Shown here: in pieces, positions 1-8,081 of the stretch
Numbering within the stretch: the first letter of the stretch is position 1
How the letters are laid out: every line of letters begins with the position of its first letter
Assembly: GCA_964423615.1 (NCBI GenBank)
Contig: CAYRFQ010000064.1
Coordinates: forward strand, 1 to 43,030
Direction of reading: 5' to 3'
DNA: 43,030 nucleotides
From: CAYRFQ01 sp964423615
GTDB taxonomy: Bacteria > Planctomycetota > Planctomycetia > Gemmatales > Gemmataceae
The notes under the pieces: generated by a model
What the model was told of the DNA's origin: nothing
What the model saw: only the letters and a program-made list of their open reading frames with translations
Database searches by the model: none
Translations under genes and position numbers: made by a program

Positions 1-113
1 AGATTGTAGGAGTTAAGGAGCACCAGAAAGCAAGACCTCGCGCTGTAGTACTAAACAGCGGCTTTATCCTGATGGGTAGAATGGGCGTCGTCTCACCACA
101 ATACCGAAGCCAA

Positions 114-140
114 GAAAAAAGGTGGGCCTTGGCTCACCTT
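114..140 (-). terminator. Rho-independent terminator of the DUF1559 gene
   Basis: Read on the minus strand, a 10-bp stem (AAGGTGAGCC pairing with GGCCCACCTT, one G-U pair, 2-nt loop) is followed at once by a run of T residues. It begins 23 nt after the stop codon of the minus-strand DUF1559 gene, where an intrinsic terminator is expected. Confidence 0.8.
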
Positions 141-162
141 ATCAAAACTACCAAGTTGTGCG

Positions 163-2577
163 TTACGCGTACTTTTTCACGACTGCGAAAGCGAGGCGTT
201 TCTCGAACCGGAAAGACTGCTCGGCTCGGTTCATCTGGGCATCAATGCTACTAACTTGGTTGGTTTTTGGTTGCGGTTGTTTCGCACCGGAGCCTTTCTT
301 TATTGGTTCCTTCGGTCCTGGTCCGGGATTCTTCTTCGCAGGTCCTTTTTTCGTTGGCTCCTTCTTCGGTCCTGGTCCGCCCTTCTTTTTGGGCGGTGGG
401 TTCGGTTTGCCTTTGGTCAAATCCGGAATAGGCATTCCGTCGGCTCTTCCCACCAGGGCACCGAAATGCCGCTGGACGAACTTCTTGGCGAGGATTTTGA
501 CGGTCCCATCGGCCAGAACGACAAACACCTTTCCGTTGGAGTTGACACCAAAGCTCGGGGTTTTCTTCCCGTCGTAGGCAACGTCTTCAGGTTTGGTCCA
601 CGGGACGGCCTTGGCTCCCTCCAAAAACAAAACCGTGTTGCTCGTACCGTCTTTGACCATGGTGATCTTGATCTTCTTACCCTTTTCCATGATGGTCCCC
701 GGTCCATTCACGGCTTGGTAGTACGTGTGTCCTGGATTTGCCTTCGCCGTGGGATGTTTAAAGATGTCGGGCATCAGGCCAATCAGTTTTTTGTTGTTTG
801 GGCTGTCCCATGGTTCGTCCAGCTTGAACTGTTGGTACAGTGCGTCCTGCTCGATGTGAGGAAGGAGAGCCACACGCCAGCTCAACCCTTTTCCCATCGA
901 TTGAGACGGAAACACTTTGTTTGTGTCGTGGTAATTTTGAGCCGCAATGGCAAGGGCCGAGAGAGATCTAGCGACGAGGTCTTGTCGATTGAGTTTCTTT
1001 GGCCTTGACGGCAAAGGTGGCAACGGCGGCATCGCCGCGACCGCATCTTTTATCGCGATGACAGGCGGATACAGAGCCATCACCTTCGTCATTGTGGCGG
1101 GCTTGATGACGATCCCGAGTTGAAACAGTTTGCCTTTCTGGGTCAAGTTGATGCCTTTCAGCACTTCCAGAGCCAGGTCGATGTAGGCGGCTTTGATCGC
1201 CGGTGGTGGACCCTGAGGATTTTGGCCTATGAGTTCCAAGACCGATTTGAGAGCATCCGTCACGACTTTCGGACGTTGCTCTTTGGGTGTCTGTTCCAAC
1301 ATCGTCAAAGCGGGAAGCACAAACTGTTCGACCAACCCTTTGACCATTTTCGCTTTCTGCTCGTTAGGAAAACGGACTTTCAGTTGGACGTCGAAAACTT
1401 CCTTGTCGTTGTCAAAGACCACGTCGACAGCTTCCAGGGATAGTACCTCTTTCGCCACGGCGGTTCCCATCGCCTGCTCATTGTTATTCGGATTCGCGGG
1501 CGGCAGAACGCTCGGCCCAATCTGCTGGAGGATCGGTGAGTTCCTGACACTCAACACCATTGCGTGGTTCTTCCGAGCCAACTCCAATCCTTTCGTGATT
1601 CCACCTTCGGCCGCACGGTTTTCCTTCTTCCCGACTCTCTTAATGCTTTCGGTATCACCCACGATGAATGTCTTTTCGTCCACGAAAGACATGCTGATTT
1701 TGAAAGGTACGCCTTGAGGTTGGAAGTCTTCTCGAATCAACATTGGTTGTCCGGTAGCTTGGTTCTTGACTGTGGGATCGTCGACCAACTGGTCTCGAAG
1801 TTTTTTCGCGTCGTAAGGGTGCTCTGTTGTGATGAACATGAGAGCTTGCGGGTTCGGGCCATTCAACGTGAACGTCAATCCACCGACCACGGACAAACGC
1901 CGGATATCTTTTGGATGGAGTCCGAAGTTTTTTTTGAGCCACTCGAGCGGATGGCTTTGGGGAGGAACCGCCTTGAGATAATCCTGGAACTTCGAGGGCA
2001 AATTCTCCAAGGCATGCTTCAAACGTACGGTAAGTAGCGCTTGTTCGTAGAGTGGGATCAGGTCAAGGTGCGATTTTTCTGCTTCGCCGAGGTTGCGTTC
2101 TTCATACGAAGCTTGAAACTGAAACCTTTTTTTCACTGGTGTCTTTTCGGGCCCGGGCGTCACTTCCCCATTCGTGCCTGGCGTCTTAACGTCGGGTGGC
2201 TTGGTCGCTGATTGATTTTGGTAGTAGTTGTAATAGTAAAACGCACCCGCTCCTCCACCTATGAGAATGAGCAGCAGCAGGATAGCTACAATGGGAAACG
2301 ATTGCTTTTTCTTCTTTCGACCACTCCGAGTCGACGGTTTGGTTGTCTTATCCTCATTACGAGGTCGAGGTACAGGAGAGGTCGCGCGGACGCCCTCTTG
2401 CTTCGAAGTTGTCGGAGTGGGAGACTGGGATTCGGGTGGTGTTGAAGTGATTGCCGTGTCAGGGCCTGGAACTACCAGCACGATTTTACAACCAGGACAG
2501 CGAACCTTTTTCCCGACAAAGTCATCTTGCGTCTGCAACTGCTTGCCGCATTCGTGGCAAGAGAAGCGAATAGGCAT
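163..2577 (-). CDS. Zinc-ribbon, membrane-anchored DUF1559-domain protein
   Basis: 804 aa. The N-terminus carries a zinc ribbon with C7-x2-C10 and C27-x2-C30, then a Ser/Thr/Pro/Lys-rich linker, one membrane segment at about residues 94-116 preceded by a run of lysines, and a long outer region. About residues 540-720 resemble the DUF1559 domain abundant in planctomycetes: LSALAIAAQNYHD, then WRVALLPHIEQ, YQAVNGPGT, DGTSNTVLFLEG and a late LADGTV. Classical DUF1559 proteins start with a type IV prepilin-like signal; here a zinc ribbon and internal anchor replace it. The middle (about 160-520) is not recognised. The tail is a low-complexity Lys/Pro/Gly region. The ATG follows GGAGAG by 7 nt, and a terminator follows the stop. 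Function unknown; a surface or envelope structure is an inference. Confidence 0.8.
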   Translation of the reverse strand: MPIRFSCHECGKQLQTQDDFVGKKVRCPGCKIVLVVPGPDTAITSTPPESQSPTPTTSKQEGVRATSPVPRPRNEDKTTKPSTRSGRKKKKQSFPIVAILLLLILIGGGAGAFYYYNYYQNQSATKPPDVKTPGTNGEVTPGPEKTPVKKRFQFQASYEERNLGEAEKSHLDLIPLYEQALLTVRLKHALENLPSKFQDYLKAVPPQSHPLEWLKKNFGLHPKDIRRLSVVGGLTFTLNGPNPQALMFITTEHPYDAKKLRDQLVDDPTVKNQATGQPMLIREDFQPQGVPFKISMSFVDEKTFIVGDTESIKRVGKKENRAAEGGITKGLELARKNHAMVLSVRNSPILQQIGPSVLPPANPNNNEQAMGTAVAKEVLSLEAVDVVFDNDKEVFDVQLKVRFPNEQKAKMVKGLVEQFVLPALTMLEQTPKEQRPKVVTDALKSVLELIGQNPQGPPPAIKAAYIDLALEVLKGINLTQKGKLFQLGIVIKPATMTKVMALYPPVIAIKDAVAAMPPLPPLPSRPKKLNRQDLVARSLSALAIAAQNYHDTNKVFPSQSMGKGLSWRVALLPHIEQDALYQQFKLDEPWDSPNNKKLIGLMPDIFKHPTAKANPGHTYYQAVNGPGTIMEKGKKIKITMVKDGTSNTVLFLEGAKAVPWTKPEDVAYDGKKTPSFGVNSNGKVFVVLADGTVKILAKKFVQRHFGALVGRADGMPIPDLTKGKPNPPPKKKGGPGPKKEPTKKGPAKKNPGPGPKEPIKKGSGAKQPQPKTNQVSSIDAQMNRAEQSFRFEKRLAFAVVKKYA

Positions 2578-2703
2578 AATAGTCTCTCCGTTGTGAGCAA
2601 GTCATTCGCGATGCAGAATCTGTTCGATGGTAAATTTGACGCTCGACAACCATTTTATTTCGGGAGCCAAACAGGGGCAAGCAACCAGAAGCCGGTCGGT
2701 GCT

Positions 2704-2798
2704 CCTCAGGATTTTGGAATTTGGATTTGCCGTAAAATCGTAGGTACACGCGAGCTGCGGGTACCTACCACGAACATGATAATTCCAAAATCCAGAGG
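2704..2798. repeat. 95-bp nested inverted-repeat element (GTAGGTAC family)
   Basis: The outer arms are 18 bp long (2704-2721 and 2781-2798) and match at 17 of 18 positions, centred on GATTTTGGAATT. Inside them lies a second perfect pair, GTAGGTAC (2740-2747) and GTACCTAC (2761-2768). The element sits between two divergent genes, so it is unlikely to be a terminator. Its core TCGTAGGTACACGCG recurs at 42402. A small non-autonomous mobile element or REP-like unit is the likely reading. Confidence 0.6.
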
Positions 2799-2917
2799 CA
2801 CTCCAAACCGGTTGCAGGTTACTCTGCAAGGAAAATGGTTGCTGTTGTGACGAGACAGGAATACGATGGCGCGCGGTGTTCATCTGCATTCACGACTCGT
2901 AAAGGAGTGACATCAGG

Positions 2918-4384
2918 ATGACAATGAGTCTCCCACGAAGTTGTATTGTCTTCTCTGTGATTGTGTTCCTGTTCGCATGTGATGCTACTCAGGCACAGCA
3001 AAACAAAGTGTTCCGAGCCGGGGCCTACGCCCAAGACATCACTCCTTCAAAATTTCCGATCTCGGTCAATGGCGGAATGCGCGACCGAACGGCCACGGGG
3101 TCCCACGACCAGTTGCACGCGCGGTGTTTAGTCCTTGACGACGGGAAAACGCGCATTGCTTTCGTCGTCGTCGATAGTTGCATGGTTCCCCGAGACGTTA
3201 CCGACGACGCCAAAAAATTAGCTCACAAGAAGACGGGCATTCCACCCAATCGTATTCTCATCTCGGCGACACATACCCACACAGCTCCAACACTCTCGGG
3301 CGTATTCCAGAGTGACCCCGACGAAGCCTACAGGAAGCAATTGAAAAAACAGATCGCAGCAGGGATTGCCAAAGCCGTTTCTCACCTCGAACCTGCCAAA
3401 ATCGGTTGGGCCGTTGGGAAAGATGAGACCCAAGTCTACAACCGTCGTTGGCTCATGAAGTCCGGTGTGCTCAACCCCGATCCATTTGGCAAGACGACCG
3501 ACAAGGTACGCATGAATCCAGGATATCAGCATGAGGGGCTAGTGAAGCCCGCTGGTCCAATCGACCCGAGTATTTCGATCGTCTCGGTTCAATCCGTGAA
3601 AGGCCGACCTATCGGACTGCTCGCGAACTACTCGCTCCACTATGTTGGCGGGGTAACCCCGCTGTCCGCGGATTACTTCGGAGCCTTCGCCGAACGCATG
3701 GCTCAACTACTGAAGGCAGAAGATAAAGAACGTCCGTTCGTTGGAATGATGTCCAACGGAACCAGTGGAGACATCAATAATATTAATTACGGAGGACCGC
3801 GGCCCAATCGTCGCCGTCCCTACGAACAGATTCGCGTCGTGGCCAACAGCGTCGCTGAGGCAACGTTGGAAGCCTATAAGACCATCAACCACAAACCGTG
3901 GGTGTCGCTTGACATGGCTCAGGCAGACATTTCCTTCCGAGTTCGATTGCCCAACGAAAAAGAACTCGTACGGGCAAAAGACATACTCACCAAGGCCAAG
4001 CACGCCCCGACCAAACCGAAGCAACCTGTGTTGAAAACGCGCGAGCAGATCTACGCCCGTGAAACCATTCTGATTTCCAAGTATCCCACCAAGAAGAATG
4101 TCATCCTGCAAGCCATCCGAATTGGTGACCTGGGGATCTGTGCGATCCCTTGCGAGGTGTTTGTCGAAATCGGTCTGGAATTGAAAAAGAAGAGTCCACT
4201 CAATCCGACGTTCACGATCGAGTTAGCCAATGGATATAACGGATATCTGCCCACACCCAGACAACATAAGCTCGGAGGATACGAGACGTGGCGTGCAAGA
4301 TCGAGTTATCTAGAAGTCGGAGCATCACTGAAGATTACTCGCACATTGTTGAAGTTGTTGAGAAAGGTAGCGAAGTCGAAATAG
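2918..4384 (+). CDS. Secreted neutral/alkaline ceramidase-like protein
   Basis: 488 aa. A signal peptide covers about residues 1-26, ending near ATQAQ. The mature part matches the N-terminal domain of neutral/alkaline non-lysosomal ceramidases (PF04734): AGAYAQDITPS, the early NGGM segment, VVVDSCMVP, and the metal-site motif SATHTHTAPT, followed by a second conserved block around YSLHYVGG and NGTSGDINN. Family enzymes hydrolyse the amide bond of ceramides using zinc held by these histidines. Planctomycetes encode many such paralogues whose substrate is often untested, so ceramide is not assured. The protein is shorter than full ceramidases and appears to lack their C-terminal immunoglobulin-like domain. 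AAAGGAG lies 10-11 nt before the ATG. It appears to be a single-gene unit converging on hpnH. Confidence 0.82.
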   Translation: MTMSLPRSCIVFSVIVFLFACDATQAQQNKVFRAGAYAQDITPSKFPISVNGGMRDRTATGSHDQLHARCLVLDDGKTRIAFVVVDSCMVPRDVTDDAKKLAHKKTGIPPNRILISATHTHTAPTLSGVFQSDPDEAYRKQLKKQIAAGIAKAVSHLEPAKIGWAVGKDETQVYNRRWLMKSGVLNPDPFGKTTDKVRMNPGYQHEGLVKPAGPIDPSISIVSVQSVKGRPIGLLANYSLHYVGGVTPLSADYFGAFAERMAQLLKAEDKERPFVGMMSNGTSGDINNINYGGPRPNRRRPYEQIRVVANSVAEATLEAYKTINHKPWVSLDMAQADISFRVRLPNEKELVRAKDILTKAKHAPTKPKQPVLKTREQIYARETILISKYPTKKNVILQAIRIGDLGICAIPCEVFVEIGLELKKKSPLNPTFTIELANGYNGYLPTPRQHKLGGYETWRARSSYLEVGASLKITRTLLKLLRKVAKSK

Positions 4385-4417
4385 GACCGAGGATCATAAG
4401 GAAGCTGGACAACCTTA

Positions 4418-4437
4418 CCGTGGGCATGAGCCCACGG
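4418..4437. terminator. Hairpin between convergent genes, GTGGGC-GCCCAC type
   Basis: A perfect 8-bp stem, CCGTGGGC with loop ATGA and GCCCACGG, lies between the stop codons of the ceramidase-like gene (4384) and hpnH (4479). Neither side has a T run, so termination on both strands is an inference from position. A related palindrome occurs at 28999-29016. Confidence 0.45.
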
Positions 4438-4478
4438 ATTAGTTTATCATGCGCTGGTCGGCTTCATCTAATACCATT

Positions 4479-5498
4479 TCAAGACAACTGCCACATGAAC
4501 ATCTTCAACGCATCCCCAAATTTTGAGTTCACTCCCAACGCGGCAGTAGGTTCATAACCGCAGTGAACCATGCAATGTTCGCAGCGAGGATCATTGCCGT
4601 AGCCATAGCTATCCCAATCCGTCTTCTCCATCAAATCTTGGAACGTCGGGTAGTGGCCATCCGTGATCAAGTAACACGGTCCCTTCCAACCCTTGATGTT
4701 TCTCGTAGGATTACCCCACGCCGTACAACTCAACTCGCGTTCTCCAGCCAAGAATTCCGCATAGACCGGAGAGTTGTTCATCTTATATTTCTTGAACAGC
4801 GATTTTGCCTCTTGGAATTTGGCTTTGATGTCGTCGCGAGTCATAAAGATTTCCGCGGCCCCATTTGGATTTGTTTCTTGAACTGCGGCATAGCCATAGG
4901 GTGGAGAGAGAAGGAAACCATCCACACCGAGTTTTGTGAGATAGCTGAAAAGGGCGTCGATCTCATTCAAGTCGGTTTCTTTGAAAACTGTAGTGTTGGT
5001 ACACACTAGGAAGCCGGCTTCCTTGGCTGCTTTGATGCCCTCGATGGCCTCCTTGAAGACCCCTTGACGCTCGACACAGAGGTCGTGGGTTTCTTCCAGT
5101 CCATCGAGGTGGACGTTGAAGAAGAAACGCGAAGTCGGTTTGAATTGGTGTAGTTTCTTCTTGATGAACATCCCATTCGTACACAGATAGATATGCTTGC
5201 GACGTTTGAGAATTCCCTTGACCAACTCCCCGATTTCGGGATAGATCATCGGCTCCCCGCCACATATGCTCACGATCGGTGCGCCGCATTCATCAACCGA
5301 TGCCCAACATTCTTCGAGTGTAAGTTTCTGTTTGATGGTCGATTCATATTCGCGAATTCGACCACATCCCGTACATGTTAAATTACATGCGTGGAGTGGT
5401 TCGAGCATGAGTACGAGTGGAAATCGCTTGACTCGCTGCAAGCGTTTCTTGGCCATATGCACGGCCATTGAAGTCGTTAATGTCAAAGGAAAACGCAT
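4479..5498 (-). CDS. hpnH: HpnH, adenosyl-hopene transferase (radical SAM)
   Basis: 339 aa. HpnH joins a 5'-deoxyadenosyl radical from S-adenosylmethionine to diploptene, giving adenosylhopane, the first step of extended hopanoid (bacteriohopanepolyol) synthesis. The radical SAM cluster ligands are C38, C42 and C45 (HACNLTCTGCG), preceded by the family segment FPLVLMLEPL; ICGGEP follows as the SAM-binding glycine-rich motif. The C-terminal half contains Cys-rich CEHCMVHCGYEP, typical of HpnH. Length matches the family. The start is supported by AGGAG 7 nt upstream. It lies downstream of shc in the same direction, 245 bp away, with a repeat element in the gap, so it may be co-transcribed or have its own promoter. 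Confidence 0.93.
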   Translation of the reverse strand: MRFPLTLTTSMAVHMAKKRLQRVKRFPLVLMLEPLHACNLTCTGCGRIREYESTIKQKLTLEECWASVDECGAPIVSICGGEPMIYPEIGELVKGILKRRKHIYLCTNGMFIKKKLHQFKPTSRFFFNVHLDGLEETHDLCVERQGVFKEAIEGIKAAKEAGFLVCTNTTVFKETDLNEIDALFSYLTKLGVDGFLLSPPYGYAAVQETNPNGAAEIFMTRDDIKAKFQEAKSLFKKYKMNNSPVYAEFLAGERELSCTAWGNPTRNIKGWKGPCYLITDGHYPTFQDLMEKTDWDSYGYGNDPRCEHCMVHCGYEPTAALGVNSKFGDALKMFMWQLS

Positions 5499-5643
5499 GG
5501 TTTCACTCCTGATGGGGATTTACCCGTCCTTGGATTGTTGTCTTGCGTAGTGTTCGATCGTTTAATGGGTTGGCGAGAAGGTTGAATCTACTTGGAAGTA
5601 GTTTTACACGGTGTACTCGCCCTTGGTCTATGAGTCAACGATG

Positions 5644-5716
5644 ACACCCTACAACGAACATTCGGTCGTAGGGTGTGACAAGCGAAGACGTACCCGAGCG
5701 GAGGAAGACCAATAAT
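5644..5716. repeat. Dispersed GTAGGGTGTGAC repeat, copy A (two element ends)
   Basis: ACACCCTAC (5644-5652) and GTAGGGTGT (5668-5676) form an inverted pair, and the right arm continues as GTGACAAGCGAAG and CGAGCG. The right part aligns with copies at 24800 and 27663. The left part resembles the right-hand end of the 27663 copy. So two element ends appear to abut here, with the interiors missing. It fills part of the gap between shc and hpnH. Confidence 0.55.
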
Positions 5717-5743
5717 CTGTCGGCTTCCTAGCTTTTAGAATAA

Positions 5744-7891
5744 TTACACATTACCCGTTGCTTCCAACGCGATCGACTCCGGTGCTTTTATGTGTAACTT
5801 TCGCTGGAATTTCGGAGTTTCTTGATGAGTCGTAAGTTGTTGATACTTCGCCAAGGCCATGAGTGGGAAGTACAATCGATAATTATGGTATTTCAAGTAG
5901 AAGACCTTGGGAAAACCGGTCCCGGTAAATTGATCTTCGTCCCAGTTGCCGTCTTCGCGTTGGGTTTCGAGTAAGTACTGGATTCCTTGCTTGACCTCGC
6001 GGCTGTTTTCTTCACCAGCAGCGAGCAATCCCAATAATGCCCAACCCGTTTGGGAAGGTGTCGGTTCACCTTGTCCAGCGAGCCCTGGGTCGTCGTAGCT
6101 TCCGCAAGTCTCACCCCATCCACCCCGCGGTTGTTGCACTTGCTTGAGCCACTCCACGCCACGACGCACCATCGGATGTTGCATGTCGAAACCAACTGTA
6201 GCCAGTCCGACAAGAACTTGCCACGTTCCGTAGATATAATTGACGCCCCACCGACCGATCCAACACCCTCGTTCGTCTTGGTGCTTGGCAATGAACTCAA
6301 TCGCCCGGTCGACTTCGGGCTGGCCAACACGATAACCATACTCCGCAAGGGCTTCGAGGATCCGAGCCGTGATGTCCGGACAACTCGGGTCGAGCATGGC
6401 GTTGTGATCCGCGAAGGGGACTTCGGTCAAGATTTCTCTATTGATGTCGCGATCAAAAGCAGCCCAACCGCCATCGGAATTTTGCATCCCGAGAAGCCAC
6501 TTCACGCCACGACGGGCGGCCGGGATCGTCATCGTGTTTTTGGTATCTGCTGTCACTTCCGGTCCGGTAAACGCATGTCCCGTACGGGCCAACCCCATCA
6601 GAACCATGGCCGTGTCATCCGTGTCAGGATAAAATCCATTTCGGTATTCGAAGAACCAACCAGCTGGTTCCAGATTAGGATTCAGCAGTGACCAATCGCC
6701 TTCACGCCGAACTTCTTTGCCCAATAACCACTCCACGGCTTTGTCGATGGCGGGAGTGACTTCAGCCGTCGATGCGAACGCCAATGCGTTCAGAGCTATG
6801 GCCGTGTCCCAGACCGGAGAAACGCAGGGTTGGAGTCGGATAGTCTCGTTCTCTTCGATGACCAGGTCTGTCAACTGTTTATGGGCCCATTGCATTTCGG
6901 GAGAGTCTTCCGCATAGCCCAAACAATGTAGTGCGAGGACAGTGTAAATCATCGGTGGAAATATCGCACCGACACCATCGCTATCTGCAAAGTGCTCCAA
7001 CATCCAGGCTTCACATTTTTCGACAGCCTTGGCTCGCAGGTAAGTCAATGGTTGAGTCACGAAATTCCACGCGCGAGACCACCATGAACTTTGCGAAGGC
7101 GATGTATATTTTGATCTGCTTGGATCACATACTTTGAAGATTTGATCCACGACAAGAAAGAAATTATGCCACGTCAACCAACGTTTAGTGGGTGTCTGTG
7201 GCCAAAATCGTGTTTGTGGTGGGTCGAGAAATAGTTCTGCAATCCCACGCTCAGGTGGAAGGTTGCGAACCGGCTTATGGGCGTAGAACAGAGTTAGTGG
7301 AACGACGATTGTTCGCGTCCAACTCGACATCGCATAGAGATTAATGTAAGCCCACTTCGGTAGAAAAATCATCTCCGGCGGAACGGCCGGACAGTTCTCA
7401 TATGGGAATTCACCAAGCAGAGCCAAGTAGAATTTCGTGAAGCTATTGCACCCAATCGCTCCCCCCTTGGATCGGATTAAATCACGCGCCTTTTTCATGT
7501 GTAGGGCCGCCGGATTGTGACCCATCAACTTTAAGGCGAAGTAACCCTTAACAGTCGTACTCAAGTCAGCGGGACCACCAGGATAGTTATTCCAACCGCC
7601 GTTAGGCATTTGCTGTTGGAATAAATATTCCGCCGCCTTCTGACATATTTCCTCTTCCTCACGTCCAAGGAAGGCCATCAACAATAGGTATTCCGACTCC
7701 AGGATTGTATCTCCTTGGAGTTCAGCAACCCAGTGCCCGTCGTCGCGTTGCTGAGCGACTAAACAACACCGCGCGCGTAGGATGGCCTGACTCAACGGAG
7801 TCGAGTCCGTACCGTGGGCGTCGTCACGACGGAAATGAGAAATTGGAGAGGTGTATAGATGGGGGACCTGAGAAGTATTAGCCGAGGACAT
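5744..7891 (-). CDS. shc: Squalene-hopene cyclase
   Basis: 715 aa from the chosen ATG. It cyclises squalene to hopene/diplopterol in one protonation-driven cascade at the membrane. The catalytic acid motif DTDDTA lies at residues 423-428, and many QW repeats are visible (for example QQMPNGGWNNYPG, QNSDGGWAAFD, QQPRGGWGETCGSYDD, TPSQTGWALLGL and QREDGNWDEDQFTGTGFP). Length is slightly above the usual 630-700. The frame stays open 62 codons further upstream, but that part does not resemble the family, and the chosen ATG has AGAAGG/GGAAAGG in front. It lies between a membrane-protein gene 190 bp upstream and hpnH downstream, all on the minus strand. Confidence 0.95.
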   Translation of the reverse strand: MSSANTSQVPHLYTSPISHFRRDDAHGTDSTPLSQAILRARCCLVAQQRDDGHWVAELQGDTILESEYLLLMAFLGREEEEICQKAAEYLFQQQMPNGGWNNYPGGPADLSTTVKGYFALKLMGHNPAALHMKKARDLIRSKGGAIGCNSFTKFYLALLGEFPYENCPAVPPEMIFLPKWAYINLYAMSSWTRTIVVPLTLFYAHKPVRNLPPERGIAELFLDPPQTRFWPQTPTKRWLTWHNFFLVVDQIFKVCDPSRSKYTSPSQSSWWSRAWNFVTQPLTYLRAKAVEKCEAWMLEHFADSDGVGAIFPPMIYTVLALHCLGYAEDSPEMQWAHKQLTDLVIEENETIRLQPCVSPVWDTAIALNALAFASTAEVTPAIDKAVEWLLGKEVRREGDWSLLNPNLEPAGWFFEYRNGFYPDTDDTAMVLMGLARTGHAFTGPEVTADTKNTMTIPAARRGVKWLLGMQNSDGGWAAFDRDINREILTEVPFADHNAMLDPSCPDITARILEALAEYGYRVGQPEVDRAIEFIAKHQDERGCWIGRWGVNYIYGTWQVLVGLATVGFDMQHPMVRRGVEWLKQVQQPRGGWGETCGSYDDPGLAGQGEPTPSQTGWALLGLLAAGEENSREVKQGIQYLLETQREDGNWDEDQFTGTGFPKVFYLKYHNYRLYFPLMALAKYQQLTTHQETPKFQRKLHIKAPESIALEATGNV

Positions 7892-8081
7892 CCTTTCCCA
7901 ACCTTCTTGCCAGACTGGACTTTTGCAAATAACCGCTTGACGACTGTACTCGGCACAGCAGAAACCTGCAAGAGCATGTAAGTTCCAGGACGAATTTTTG
8001 CGGGAATGGGCAAATGGGAGGTATGGGTGGTTCGGGGAGAGTTTGCCTCTGAGCCCGAACCAAGAGGAAGGTTGCAAGCGA

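Noticed and set aside
256..1008. Long plus-strand open frame opposite the DUF1559 gene
   Set aside because: Antisense shadow of a clear coding region; no family features or ribosome-binding site.
7892..8077. Upstream in-frame extension of squalene-hopene cyclase
   Set aside because: The 62 extra residues do not match the family; the internal ATG with AGAAGG is preferred.
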